Positions 44,901-52,887 of a stretch of 64,000 bases of DNA are shown one piece after another. A program made the translations under genes and the position numbers. Position 1 is the first letter of the stretch. Each line of letters begins with the position of its first letter. This DNA comes from Pontibacter diazotrophicus. Lineage in GTDB: Bacteria > Bacteroidota > Bacteroidia > Cytophagales > Hymenobacteraceae. The notes under the pieces are model-generated. The model was not told the DNA's origin. It made no database searches and worked only from the letters and a program-made list of their open reading frames with translations. The DNA is taken from positions 22,189 to 86,188 of the forward strand of contig NZ_QRGR01000028.1 of assembly GCF_003367245.1 (NCBI RefSeq). The letters are read 5' to 3'.

Positions 44901-45641
44901 ATGCTGGTGAACGAGTATAACCGGATGCTGCTCACCCTGGAGCAGAACAAGCAGGACCTGGCGGTGCAGGAGAAAGAGGCGGCCTGGCGCGAGATGGCCC
45001 GGCAGGTGGCGCACGAAATAAAGAACCCGCTCACGCCGATGAAACTCTCGCTGCAGTACCTGCAGAAAGCAATTTCCGAGAAGCGTCCGAACACGGAGCA
45101 GATGATTGAAAAGATATCGCATACGCTGATAACACAAATCAACATCCTCAGCGATATCGCCACCTCATTTTCCAGCTTTACCAACATGCCGGAGCCAAAG
45201 GCGGAGCCAATGGATGTGGCTGCTGCCCTGCACAAAGCCGCCGACTTGCACAACGATCCGGCTACCGCCGTAATGAAGAAATGCATACCGGAGGAAGAGG
45301 TGATTGTGAAGGCGGATGAAAGCCTGATGGTGCGCACTTTCAATAACCTGTTGCTGAATGCGATACAGGCCGTGCCGGCCACCCGTAAACCACATATTGA
45401 GGTGAAATTAGAGAAGCAGGATGACAAGGAGGTGCTGATTGCTATCCGTGACAATGGCAGTGGCATACCGGAGGATGTCCGCAGTAAAGTGTTTATACCT
45501 AACTTCAGCACAAAGTATACAGGTTCTGGTATAGGGCTGGCTGTAGCCAAACGGGGTATCGAAAACGCAGGAGGCCGTATTTGGTTTGAATCAGAAGAGG
45601 GGAAAGGCACCACGTTTTTTATCTCGTTACCGCTGGCCTAG
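41940..45641 (+). CDS. Large membrane sensor histidine kinase (NtrY-like)
   Basis: A 1233-residue kinase that begins with TTG at 41940, because no ATG comes before the first membrane helix (RKYTPLVLFAVSLLCFLA). The sensor part has a periplasmic domain (about 25-200), a cluster of eight helices (about 205-470), a second large extracellular region (about 475-730), and two more helices near 735 and 770. A Cache-like segment follows, then a helix near 935, a HAMP domain, and the kinase core: H1025 in ARQVAHEIKNPLTPMKLSLQ, an N box NNLLLNAIQAV, and G boxes DNGSGIPEDV and GSGIGLAVAKRG. No response regulator gene lies nearby. The next gene starts one base after the stop, so they are almost surely co-transcribed. 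Confidence 0.92.
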   Translation: MNRKYTPLVLFAVSLLCFLAAAALHLNIPFAAPATDHSSEIATIAAHVQQDIDKAHQNAEAIGRQLGKSNVSFTSLLHTADYPVFVYRGNRLVFWSNHAIAPELDFPSPANRLMAVRNQYGSFIVVPHQAYDFNIEVYIPLQLSNQISTAHLSPELEKGVFNTVSGNLVWDPAADLPKVYSRSGNFLFAVDFSQAAEKTPFDTLELILLAAGGVFFILFSIAVAKHYISRQQYSKGILLFLVLLAVFRLALLLLDLPYAIAEIKLFDPKLYAASFWSPSIGDLALNMLLLVTVAGSGLYLFVRNSVVAQLHVMHRKQARVLQVSCMVIFYLLLLLLFQFYFNIYHNTPLTLDISRSLELTKYKMVLFGIMLLQTVALCMFTYMLATVVSVLLHKDKGLWGLKLLGGVGGTLLLLTSVFFQELSIVILVGFFFWLIIILAAQHRNAVSLAYRTYLFFFLVLIVSAFTGALALYSHYHSELKLYKQEFAYNMLQDNDVLGEYLLVEEVSDRVASDEMIQMQLISPYVDVSFIKRKITKQYLPSHFNKYEVSVMLFDSQGNALESADTAATSLRELRARFDTPQSQTEHEDLFLLKEPTRADARVYLKLIKVPIQNFHVGTIALQLTLKKLQPNSLVPKLLVDQRYTQPFRRDMLSYAYYSDNKLLYSEGDYDYATNFDRRLLRRQELYKQGANQNDFHHFGVRSANGQTLVISTEQYGAQEILSNFSFLFLVFVAGLVLGGLVYLLLQRHRLQEFSPNFSTKIQIFLNFGILLPLLMVSIATAGLVTASYKKDLMETYEQRGEAVQEALSRQLSDRTLQNRRRLEGLITEIAAISKTDINLYNRNGKLLVTSQPLIFEAGLLSKLVNPRAFAAISERQALRVLLEEQTASLSFNVVYLPLQDEDSPGELAGFIGIPFFDSENELDLKLIELITTTMNIFTVMFITFMVLTFFASRTLTVPLRMLADKLKRTSLTGKNQMLAYEGADEIGMLVNEYNRMLLTLEQNKQDLAVQEKEAAWREMARQVAHEIKNPLTPMKLSLQYLQKAISEKRPNTEQMIEKISHTLITQINILSDIATSFSSFTNMPEPKAEPMDVAAALHKAADLHNDPATAVMKKCIPEEEVIVKADESLMVRTFNNLLLNAIQAVPATRKPHIEVKLEKQDDKEVLIAIRDNGSGIPEDVRSKVFIPNFSTKYTGSGIGLAVAKRGIENAGGRIWFESEEGKGTTFFISLPLA

Positions 45642-45642
45642 C

Positions 45643-48600
45643 ATGAGCAGGAGAGGGGTTTATATCATGTTGCTCTTGTTCGGGCTGAGTTTGCCGCTGT
45701 TGGCACAGTCGCCTGTAAACAACCAACGCTGCCGCTGGATGCCCCTTACCGACATGCCGCAGCAACTCGACTCGCTCACGCTGGACCCCGGCTCTGTTAC
45801 CTTTTCCCATCCTAAAAAAGAGGAATTCTCCTTTGACTATAACTACAGCCTGAACGAGTTTACCCTCACCCGTTTCCCGGGTCCTGACTCTGTGGCAATA
45901 GATACGCTGGGCACTATGCAGGCTCTGCGTGATTCTGTGCTGGTATGTTTTCGGGTAATGCCCCTGAACCTGACGAAGCCCGCTTTCAGACGCGACATCA
46001 CCAAGTTGGAGATGAGCTCCTTTCAGGACCGTTTTTACCAGGAGGAAATAGCCACCAAAGAAGAGATTTTTAAGACTCCGGGGCTGAACAAGACAGGAAG
46101 CATCTCAAGGGGGATTTCCTTCGGAAACACGCAGAACGTGTTCGTGAATTCTGCTCTGAACCTGCAGCTGGACGGCAAGCTAACAGAGGATATCAGCATT
46201 ACGGCAGCCATCACAGACCAGAACATTCCTTTTCAGCCGGAGGGGAACACGCAGCAGCTACAGGAGTTTGACAAAGTATACATCACCCTCAAACACCGGC
46301 TCTGGCAGTTGACAGCCGGAGATGTGGTGCTGCAGAACAAGCCCTCTTACTTTCTGCAGTTCTACAAGAACGTGCAGGGCGGTGCTTTTGAAACAAAGTT
46401 TGGCAGCAGGCCAGGGCGCGAAGGTGTGACCACAGTAGCAGCCTCTGTGGCCAAGGGTAAGTTTGCCTCCCAAAACCTCCAGCCGCAGGAGGGGGTGCTG
46501 GGTCCTTACAGGCTGCGCGGCCCGAATAACGAGCGTTTTATCATTGTGCTGGCAAACTCAGAACGGGTGTTTCTGGATGGCAGGCTGCTGGTGCGCGGCT
46601 ACGACTATGACTATGTCATAGACTATAACCAGGCGGAAATTACCTTCACCACCCGCCACGTCATCACGAAGAATACCCGTGTAAAAGTAGATTTCGAGTA
46701 TTTTGACCAAAACTATAGCCGGGGCATCTACCACCTCAACCATTACCAGAACCTGGGCAAGCTGAAGATATATGGTAACTACTACAACGAGTCCGATAAC
46801 CCGAACAACCTCATCAACCTGAACCTGCAGAACGAGGAAAAGCGCTTGCTGGCAAGTGTGGGCGATAGCCTGAATTTAGCAGTGAGCACCGGCGCAGACA
46901 GCGTCGCTTTCGACCCTACAGCCGTGCTTTATGCCAAGCGTGATACCATTTACAACGATGGGCAAACCGCAGCCTCTATTTTCGTCTATTCTAATTCCCC
47001 TGATTCTGCTTTTTACAATGTGAGCTTTACAGAAGTCGGGTTGAATAACGGAGACTACGTACTGGCGAACAGCGCTGTAAACGGGCGTATGTACCGCTGG
47101 GTGGCACCTATAGACGGAAGGCCACAGGGAAGCTATGCACCGCTCCGGGTGCTGCCTACGCCTAAAAAGAAACAGCTGATGACGCTGGGCAGCAGCTATG
47201 AACTGCAAAAGGGCGTCAGTGTCTTTATGGAAGGTGCTGCCTCTGAAAACGACATTAACCGGTTTTCTGATATAGACTCCGAAGATGACCAGGGAAAAGC
47301 AGTGCGGGTAGGGTATGTGGTGCAGGACAAGGAGGTGCCTCTGCTGGGGAAATATAGGCTGAACAGCACGCTCAACTACGAGTACACAGACCAGAACTTT
47401 GTGCCGATAGACCGCTACCGCCCCATCGAGTTTGACCGCGACTGGAGTTTACTGACAACCGAAAAAGCAGAGGATCATATTCTGAACTTTTCAGTAGGAG
47501 CCACGCAGGATGTAGCGAATTTGATTAACTACCGCATCAGCAGACGTTTTCGGGAGGCACAGCTGGATGGGGTGCAGCATTACGTAGATGTGCTGAAGAC
47601 AGTGGGAAAGTTGGTGCTGCGCAATCACCTTTTCATGCTGAACAGCGAGCAGGGGCAACGGCAATCCGAGTGGTATCGTGGCGATTTGGGAGCGGAGTAT
47701 AAACTGGGCAAAGTAACACCTGGTTATGTCTACCGCTTTGATAAAAACAGATTGACCTCCCTGGAAACAGATTCTGTTGTCGGCTCTGCCATGTATTTCG
47801 AGGAGCACCTGGTGTATGTGGAGAGCGGCGACTCTGCCAGTACAAAGTTCCGGCTGGACTATAGCCACCGCACCGACAAGCGTCCGACAGGGGCCGGCAC
47901 CATGGGGCAGCCGGAAGTAGGGCAGACCTATAATGCGGTGATGCAAACACGCCTGGGCGCAGAAAACGACCTGGCTCTGCAAGGTACCTATCGCAAACTA
48001 AAAGTTGTGACCGGTGATGATGAGGAAACGGTTCAGTCGCGGGTGGATTGGAACGCGGGCTTTTTAGATGGCAGTTTCCGTTCGGAGCTGAGTTACGCTA
48101 CGGGTACGGGCCGTGAACTGCGGCGCATCTATATTTTCCAGGAGACACTGCCAGGGCAGGGAACACATTACCTGCGCGATGGCGCAAATCCTAATAACCT
48201 AAATGATTACCTGGAGGCTCAGACGGTAGACCAGCGGCGCTACATCAAGATATTCCTGCCAACAGACGAGTACATCAATGCCTATACCAACCGCTTCACC
48301 TACCGCCTCACCAGCAACACGCCCCGCAGCTGGAGAGCAGAGAAAGGGTTAAAAGGACAAATGTCCCGCTTCTCTATGCTCACCTTTGTCAGCATCGATA
48401 AGAAAACAACGGACGAAGATTTGAAGCAGCGTTTCAACCCTTTTGCAGACGATATAGCCGATCAGTTTCTGATTTCATTGGTGAAGGCAATGCGGCATAC
48501 GGTGTACTTTAACCGCAGTAATCCGCTGTATGGTATGGAGTACACGGTGCAGCAAAACCAGCAGAAGTCTCTGTTAACAAATGGCTCCGAAACCCGGAAT

Positions 48601-49131
48601 GTAAGTAGCCAGCTGTTGACAGGGCGTCTGAACCTGAATGAGGTGCTCAGTTCCCAGCTTATCCTAGGCCTAAATGTACGGGAGAACCAGTCCAACTTTC
48701 TTATTTCCAAAAACTTCAAGATTGAGAGTCGGGAAGTTTCGCCGGAATTATCCTATCAGCCTAACACGCGGTTCCGCTTTACCGGAAAGTACCAGTACGC
48801 GCTACGGGAGGATGCACTGACCTCGCCGGAGGCAGAGCAGGAGGGGCTGTTTCATGAATTTGGTGTGGAAGCCAAACTGAGCCAGGTAAGCAAGCGCACG
48901 TTTACAGGCAACCTGAAGTATGTGAATATTGATTTTGCAGGAGATGAGTTCTCCTACGTGGGCTACGAGATTTTAAACGCGTTGCGCCCCGGCAATAACA
49001 TGACCTGGTCCCTGAACCTGCAGCAGCGCCTCAGCAACGGCCTCAACATCTCCCTGAACTACGACGGCCGCAAGGCGAATGGCATCGGCGCTGTGCACAC
49101 AGGAAGAACGCAGGTTTCGGTGCTGTTTTAG
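45643..49131 (+). CDS. Large outer-membrane protein of unknown function
   Basis: A 1162-residue exported protein from the ATG at 45643, with signal peptide MSRRGVYIMLLLFGLSLPLL then AQS. The body is rich in alternating polar and aromatic residues and in short beta-strand-like stretches over most of its length (LYGMEYTVQQNQQKS, RFRFTGKYQYALRE), which suggests a large outer-membrane barrel. Conserved-looking blocks include GSISRGISFGNTQNVFVNSA, LQLDGKLTEDISITAAITDQ and RVFLDGRLLVRGYDYDYVID. I recognise it as a conserved Bacteroidetes type but not as a named family. The one-base gap after the histidine kinase stop means it is translated from the same message. No SusC/TonB features are seen. Confidence 0.7.
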   Translation: MSRRGVYIMLLLFGLSLPLLAQSPVNNQRCRWMPLTDMPQQLDSLTLDPGSVTFSHPKKEEFSFDYNYSLNEFTLTRFPGPDSVAIDTLGTMQALRDSVLVCFRVMPLNLTKPAFRRDITKLEMSSFQDRFYQEEIATKEEIFKTPGLNKTGSISRGISFGNTQNVFVNSALNLQLDGKLTEDISITAAITDQNIPFQPEGNTQQLQEFDKVYITLKHRLWQLTAGDVVLQNKPSYFLQFYKNVQGGAFETKFGSRPGREGVTTVAASVAKGKFASQNLQPQEGVLGPYRLRGPNNERFIIVLANSERVFLDGRLLVRGYDYDYVIDYNQAEITFTTRHVITKNTRVKVDFEYFDQNYSRGIYHLNHYQNLGKLKIYGNYYNESDNPNNLINLNLQNEEKRLLASVGDSLNLAVSTGADSVAFDPTAVLYAKRDTIYNDGQTAASIFVYSNSPDSAFYNVSFTEVGLNNGDYVLANSAVNGRMYRWVAPIDGRPQGSYAPLRVLPTPKKKQLMTLGSSYELQKGVSVFMEGAASENDINRFSDIDSEDDQGKAVRVGYVVQDKEVPLLGKYRLNSTLNYEYTDQNFVPIDRYRPIEFDRDWSLLTTEKAEDHILNFSVGATQDVANLINYRISRRFREAQLDGVQHYVDVLKTVGKLVLRNHLFMLNSEQGQRQSEWYRGDLGAEYKLGKVTPGYVYRFDKNRLTSLETDSVVGSAMYFEEHLVYVESGDSASTKFRLDYSHRTDKRPTGAGTMGQPEVGQTYNAVMQTRLGAENDLALQGTYRKLKVVTGDDEETVQSRVDWNAGFLDGSFRSELSYATGTGRELRRIYIFQETLPGQGTHYLRDGANPNNLNDYLEAQTVDQRRYIKIFLPTDEYINAYTNRFTYRLTSNTPRSWRAEKGLKGQMSRFSMLTFVSIDKKTTDEDLKQRFNPFADDIADQFLISLVKAMRHTVYFNRSNPLYGMEYTVQQNQQKSLLTNGSETRNVSSQLLTGRLNLNEVLSSQLILGLNVRENQSNFLISKNFKIESREVSPELSYQPNTRFRFTGKYQYALREDALTSPEAEQEGLFHEFGVEAKLSQVSKRTFTGNLKYVNIDFAGDEFSYVGYEILNALRPGNNMTWSLNLQQRLSNGLNISLNYDGRKANGIGAVHTGRTQVSVLF

Positions 49132-49168
49132 GTTCTCAACATCTTTGTTTGATGACTCTCTTGTCACT

Positions 49169-49250
49169 CCGCCATTGTTGGTGTTTTTCACCAACAATTC
49201 ATTAGCCTCTGCTAATACGTTTTGCTGTGGTGAAAAACACCAACAGCGGC
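49169..49250. repeat. Nested palindromic element
   Basis: Left part ATTGTTGGTG TTTTT CACCAACAAT (49174-49198) is a perfect hairpin. The complement of 49228-49250 repeats CCGCTGTTGGTGTTTTTCA, so the two ends pair with each other as well. Between them lies ATTAGC-CTCT-GCTAAT (49201-49216). It shares the CACCAACAA motif with 19458-19483. Confidence 0.7.
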
Positions 49251-49314
49251 AAAAAAGGTATACTTGGGAATGTGCTTCTTTCCTGCTGTTTAGCTTATAC
49301 CCACAGTAAAAAGA

Positions 49315-49345
49315 AAAGCCCACTCACGCAATGCAAGTGGGCTTT
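49315..49345. terminator. Bidirectional terminator
   Basis: AAAGCCCACT (49315-49324) pairs with AGTGGGCTTT (49336-49345) between convergent genes, with A/T-rich flanks on both sides. Confidence 0.85.
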
Positions 49346-49404
49346 AAGTATAGCAGCTGAATCACAAAACACATACATAATTCAGCATTCATAATCCATA
49401 ATTC

Positions 49405-50370
49405 TCAATAAAACTTTCCCGGAACCAGGTAGTTCTGCACGTAGTCTTGTACGCCCTCCTCTAGGGTATAGAACGGTTTGTCATACCCGATGGAGCGAAG
49501 CTTGCTCATGTTAGCCTCCGTAAAATACTGGTAGTTATCACGGATGTTTTCCGGTGTGTCCATAAAGTCGATGTTGACTTCTGCGCCCATGGCATCAAAA
49601 GTGTTCAGGGCTAGCGACATAAACGTGCGCGCCTTGCCGGAGCCAAGGTTGTAAATGCCGGAGTTCTTGCGGTGGTGCATCAGGAACAGGCATACATCCA
49701 CCACATCCTTCACATATATAAAGTCCCGCATCTGCTCGCCGTCAGCATAATTGGGGTTGTGTGAGCGGAACAGCGCCAGTCTTCCTTTCTCTCTAATCTG
49801 ATTATAAGCATGGTAAATAACCGAGGCCATTCTTTCTTTATGGTACTCGTTCGGGCCGTACACGTTAAAGAATTTTAGACCAGCCCAGAAGAAAGGCTTC
49901 GCCGTTTGCTCCAGGGCCCATATGTCAAAGTCGTTTTTCGATTCGCCGTAAGGGTTCAGTGGCTTCAGCAACGGAATAATAGCCTCATCGTCGTCGTAGC
50001 CTAAAGCGCCGGCTCCGTAGGTGGCTGCAGAAGAAGCATACACCAGCGGAATCTGGTATTCGCAGCAGGCATTCCATACTTTTTTGGAGTAGTCCAGGTT
50101 CAGGAGGTCAAATACGTCTTTGTTAAACTCTGTTGTATCGGTGCGGGCACCTAAGTGGAAGATAAACTCCACCTCTTCGTAGTTTTCATCCAGCCACTCA
50201 AAAAAGCCATCGCGGTCTACGAACTCTTTTATCTTTTTGCCCTGTAGGTTTCGCTCTTTTTTGGAGATAGAAAAATTGTCTACCACCACAATATCATTAA
50301 AATTAGCCTGGTTCAGCCTGCTGACAAGGCAGCTGGCAATAAAACCTGCGGCGCCGGTTACTATGATCAT
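49405..50370 (-). CDS. hldD: ADP-L-glycero-D-manno-heptose 6-epimerase
   Basis: A 321-residue short-chain epimerase. It opens with the NAD(P)-binding motif VTGAAGFIASCL, has the specific stretch EFIFHLGARTDTTEFN near residue 70 and the catalytic YxxxK in YGESKNDFD, with YASSAATYG just before it. These match HldD (RfaD), which interconverts the two ADP-heptose epimers in the last step of heptose supply for lipopolysaccharide core. The length fits. The binding lipoprotein gene lies divergently 60 bases away; a short palindrome CGAAATTTCG (50393-50402) lies in the gap. Confidence 0.93.
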   Translation of the reverse strand: MIIVTGAAGFIASCLVSRLNQANFNDIVVVDNFSISKKERNLQGKKIKEFVDRDGFFEWLDENYEEVEFIFHLGARTDTTEFNKDVFDLLNLDYSKKVWNACCEYQIPLVYASSAATYGAGALGYDDDEAIIPLLKPLNPYGESKNDFDIWALEQTAKPFFWAGLKFFNVYGPNEYHKERMASVIYHAYNQIREKGRLALFRSHNPNYADGEQMRDFIYVKDVVDVCLFLMHHRKNSGIYNLGSGKARTFMSLALNTFDAMGAEVNIDFMDTPENIRDNYQYFTEANMSKLRSIGYDKPFYTLEEGVQDYVQNYLVPGKFY

Positions 50371-50426
50371 ATTTCAGTTTTTAAACCTCTAACGAAATTT
50401 CGGTTAAATTTACGAAAATAAATGGA

Positions 50427-50451
50427 GCCGCCTTGTTGTATACAGGCGGCA
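50427..50451 (+). other. Short hairpin in the leader of the binding-protein gene
   Basis: GCCGCCT (50427-50433) pairs with AGGCGGC (50444-50450) with a 10-base loop. It lies just before the start codon region and may affect translation, though this is only inference. No cobalamin riboswitch is recognisable in the 60-base gap. Confidence 0.4.
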
Positions 50452-50468
50452 TAATCAAAATCAGGAGT

Positions 50469-51374
50469 TTGAAACAGAAGCAAAACGTAAGCTTGTATTG
50501 TAAAATAAAATGGCAGCTGTGCCTTTGCCTGCTACTGGCGCTGGCAGCCTGTAACCAATCAGACCAGGTAACGCAGAAGCAAATTGTGCTGGAAGATGAC
50601 CTGGGGCGGGAGGTAAAGCTGAACAGGCAGCCTAAGCGCGTGATGGCACTGGCCACATCAATGACAGAGATGCTGTTCGCCGTGCTCGATACCAGTACCA
50701 TTGTTGGCCGCACCCAGAATGACGATTATCCTGCAGCCGCGCTTACCAAGCCGGTCGTGAACAACTATCCGGTGGATTATGAGCAGGTGCTGCGCCTGAA
50801 GCCGGACCTCATTTTTACTGTGGAAGGCATTACACCCCTGGATGTGGCGGCACGGCTGGAGGAATTAGGCATACCGGTTTTTTATCAGCGCTACGAAACG
50901 GTAGAGGACATCTTTACTGCGCTGGAGGACATAGGCCAGTTGATGGGCAGAGAACAACAGGCAGAACACCTGGCGGATTCTCTAAGAGAGCAGGTAGCGC
51001 AGATCAAAGCCCGCCATCAGCAACAGGAACAACCCTTGCGTGTGCTGGGCCTGGCAGGCTATGATCCGATTTATGTATATGGCCATAATACGGCTATCAC
51101 TGATAAGCTACGCATTTTAGGTGCTGAGAATGTCGTGGAGGAAACCTATGAGCCGCTGACCAGAGAGTATATTCTCAAAAGCAACCCGGATGTGGTGCTG
51201 GGCGGAACGCCGCAGGAACTGGAGGAGAGCTTCTTCAGCATATACCCGGAGCTTCGCAAAACAAACGCTTACCAGAACAGGCGGCTTTACGCTCCAACGA
51301 CTGATTTGATGGCACGGCCTTCACCGCGCGTAGTCGAATCTATACGCGAACTGGAGAGGTTTCTTTATCCATGA
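50469..51374 (+). CDS. Periplasmic binding lipoprotein of a B12/iron-type ABC transporter
   Basis: I place the start at the TTG at 50469; TTGs at 50433 and 50493 are also possible, and no ATG is available before the signal peptide. The lipoprotein signal LCLCLLLALAAC is clear. The mature part has LEDDLGREVKLNRQPKRVMAL near the start and VNNYPVDYEQVLRLKPDLIF, the usual layout of the FepB/BtuF binding-protein family with two lobes joined by one long helix. It should capture a chelated metal or cobalamin in the periplasm and deliver it to the membrane permease encoded next. Which ligand cannot be seen. The stop TGA overlaps the permease start (ATGA). Confidence 0.85.
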   Translation: MKQKQNVSLYCKIKWQLCLCLLLALAACNQSDQVTQKQIVLEDDLGREVKLNRQPKRVMALATSMTEMLFAVLDTSTIVGRTQNDDYPAAALTKPVVNNYPVDYEQVLRLKPDLIFTVEGITPLDVAARLEELGIPVFYQRYETVEDIFTALEDIGQLMGREQQAEHLADSLREQVAQIKARHQQQEQPLRVLGLAGYDPIYVYGHNTAITDKLRILGAENVVEETYEPLTREYILKSNPDVVLGGTPQELEESFFSIYPELRKTNAYQNRRLYAPTTDLMARPSPRVVESIRELERFLYP

Positions 51375-52378
51375 GCAGGGCGCTATACTTTCTCTTTGCT
51401 TTCTTTTTAATTCTGGTGGTACTGGTGCTGGGGCTGCAGGTGGGCTCCTTTGAGTCTGATTTAGGTACCTTAACCGAAGCCTTGCTGCATTATAACCCCA
51501 ACGACACCACACATTTTGTGTTAGTGCATCTGCGCCTGCCGCGCCTGCTTTTAGCGTTGGTGGTGGGGGCTTCTCTTGCTTTGGCAGGCTACCTGATGCA
51601 GGCGATGGTAAACAACGGCCTGGCCGATCCTTACTTGTTAGGCACTGCTTCGGGAGCGTCTTTAGGAGCCATTATCGTGTTCTTCGGTTTTGTGCCCATA
51701 ACGCTGCTTGGTATTTATATGCCGCCCATTTTTGCGCTGGCAGGTGCTTTTCTGGTGACGCTGGTGGTGGTGATGTTGGGTTACCGGAAACGACAGCTCA
51801 TTCCGTCGCAGTTGCTGCTGGCGGGTATTGCTATCAGTGCCTTGGGAACCTCCATTGTGGGTTTGCTTACTTTTCTCTCTGATTCGGAAAGTAAATTAAG
51901 GACAGTGATTTTCTGGTCGATGGGAAGCTTTGAGCGCGCCAGCTGGGCGATGTTGCCTTATCCTGCCGTGGCATTGCTGCTGGCTTTGCTATTGTTCGTA
52001 TACTACCAGAAGCACCTGAACATTCTGTTGCTGGGGGAGGAGCGGGCACAGGCGCTGGGCGTGCAGGTAGCGCGCACGCGCTGGGTGATTCTGATTACAG
52101 TATCTGTCGTAACTGGCTTTGCCGTGGCTACTTCCGGGCCAATCGGTTTTGTGGGTTTGATTATTCCGCATGTTACCCGTGGGCTGATGGGAACCACCGG
52201 ACGCTCAAACTTGCTTTTCTGCGCTTTTGTGGGGGGCTTCTTCATGCTGCTCTGCGATTTGCTGTCGCGTTTGTTATATCCGCCGGCGGGTTTGCCGATT
52301 GGAATCATTACTTCGTTCTTTGGTGTTCCTTTCTTTGTATATTTGCTAATCAGAAAGAATTACAATTTTAAAGGTTAG
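51371..52378 (+). CDS. FecCD-family ABC transporter permease
   Basis: A 335-residue membrane protein of the BtuC/FecCD family with about ten helices. Motifs include LRLPRLLLALVVGASLALAG, NNGLADPYLLGTASGASLG and the coupling-helix loop SGPIGFVGLIIPHVTRGLMG, with the typical last stretch PAGLPIGIITSFFGVPFFVY. It forms the membrane channel for the metal complex or cobalamin carried by the upstream lipoprotein, with which it shares four bases (ATGA). No ATPase gene follows; the next gene is queD, so the ATPase must be elsewhere in the genome. Confidence 0.92.
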   Translation: MSRALYFLFAFFLILVVLVLGLQVGSFESDLGTLTEALLHYNPNDTTHFVLVHLRLPRLLLALVVGASLALAGYLMQAMVNNGLADPYLLGTASGASLGAIIVFFGFVPITLLGIYMPPIFALAGAFLVTLVVVMLGYRKRQLIPSQLLLAGIAISALGTSIVGLLTFLSDSESKLRTVIFWSMGSFERASWAMLPYPAVALLLALLLFVYYQKHLNILLLGEERAQALGVQVARTRWVILITVSVVTGFAVATSGPIGFVGLIIPHVTRGLMGTTGRSNLLFCAFVGGFFMLLCDLLSRLLYPPAGLPIGIITSFFGVPFFVYLLIRKNYNFKG

Positions 52379-52801
52379 ATGATTTACGTAAGCAGGTTAG
52401 AGCACTTTAACGCAGCACATAAGCTGCACAACCCGAACTGGTCGTTGGCGAAGAACAAGGAGGTATTCGGGCCATGTGCGAATACCAACTGGCATGGGCA
52501 TAACTACGAGTTGATCGTGACCGTGAAAGGAAAACCTGATCCGGACACAGGCTTTGTAATTGACCTTAAAAAACTCAGCACCCTCATCCGTACCCACATC
52601 ATCGAAAAAGTAGATCACAAGAACCTGAACCTTGATGTGGCTTTTATGGAGGATAAGCTGGCCAGCACAGAGAACCTGATCGTGGAGTTCTGGAAGATTC
52701 TGGAGCCCCGTATTCTTGACATCTCCAACAAAAATGCGCAGCTACACAGCCTGAAGCTTTACGAAACCCCGCGCAATTACGTAGAGTATTTCGGCGAATA
52801 A
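52379..52801 (+). CDS. queD: 6-carboxy-tetrahydropterin synthase / PTPS family
   Basis: A 140-residue protein of the 6-pyruvoyl-tetrahydropterin synthase family. The zinc ligands sit in HFNAAH near the start and WHGHNYEL, and the catalytic Cys in FGPCANTNW. The terminus holds TENLIVEFWKILEP and VKLYETPRNYVEYFGE-like sequence (LKLYETPRNYVEYF). Bacterial members with this layout are mainly QueD of queuosine synthesis, which converts dihydroneopterin triphosphate. No other que gene lies nearby. The ATG follows directly after the permease stop, suggesting one message; functional linkage to the transporter is unlikely. Confidence 0.88.
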   Translation: MIYVSRLEHFNAAHKLHNPNWSLAKNKEVFGPCANTNWHGHNYELIVTVKGKPDPDTGFVIDLKKLSTLIRTHIIEKVDHKNLNLDVAFMEDKLASTENLIVEFWKILEPRILDISNKNAQLHSLKLYETPRNYVEYFGE

Positions 52802-52887
52802 AACAACTCTGAAGCAGGCAGTGTTATAGATAACCTACCTGCTATCCTTCCTGCATTTGTACGGGAGCCTTAACAGAAACAAACTGC

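Larger units (their letters stand above)
49132..49404. other. Intergenic region with palindromes between convergent genes
   Basis: 273 bases with no gene. It has a palindromic element at 49169-49250 and a bidirectional terminator at 49315-49345. Confidence 0.7.

Noticed and set aside
50371..50468. Cobalamin riboswitch upstream of the B12/iron-type transporter
   Set aside because: The gap to hldD is only about 60-100 bases, too short for the aptamer, and no conserved core is seen; only a small hairpin is present.
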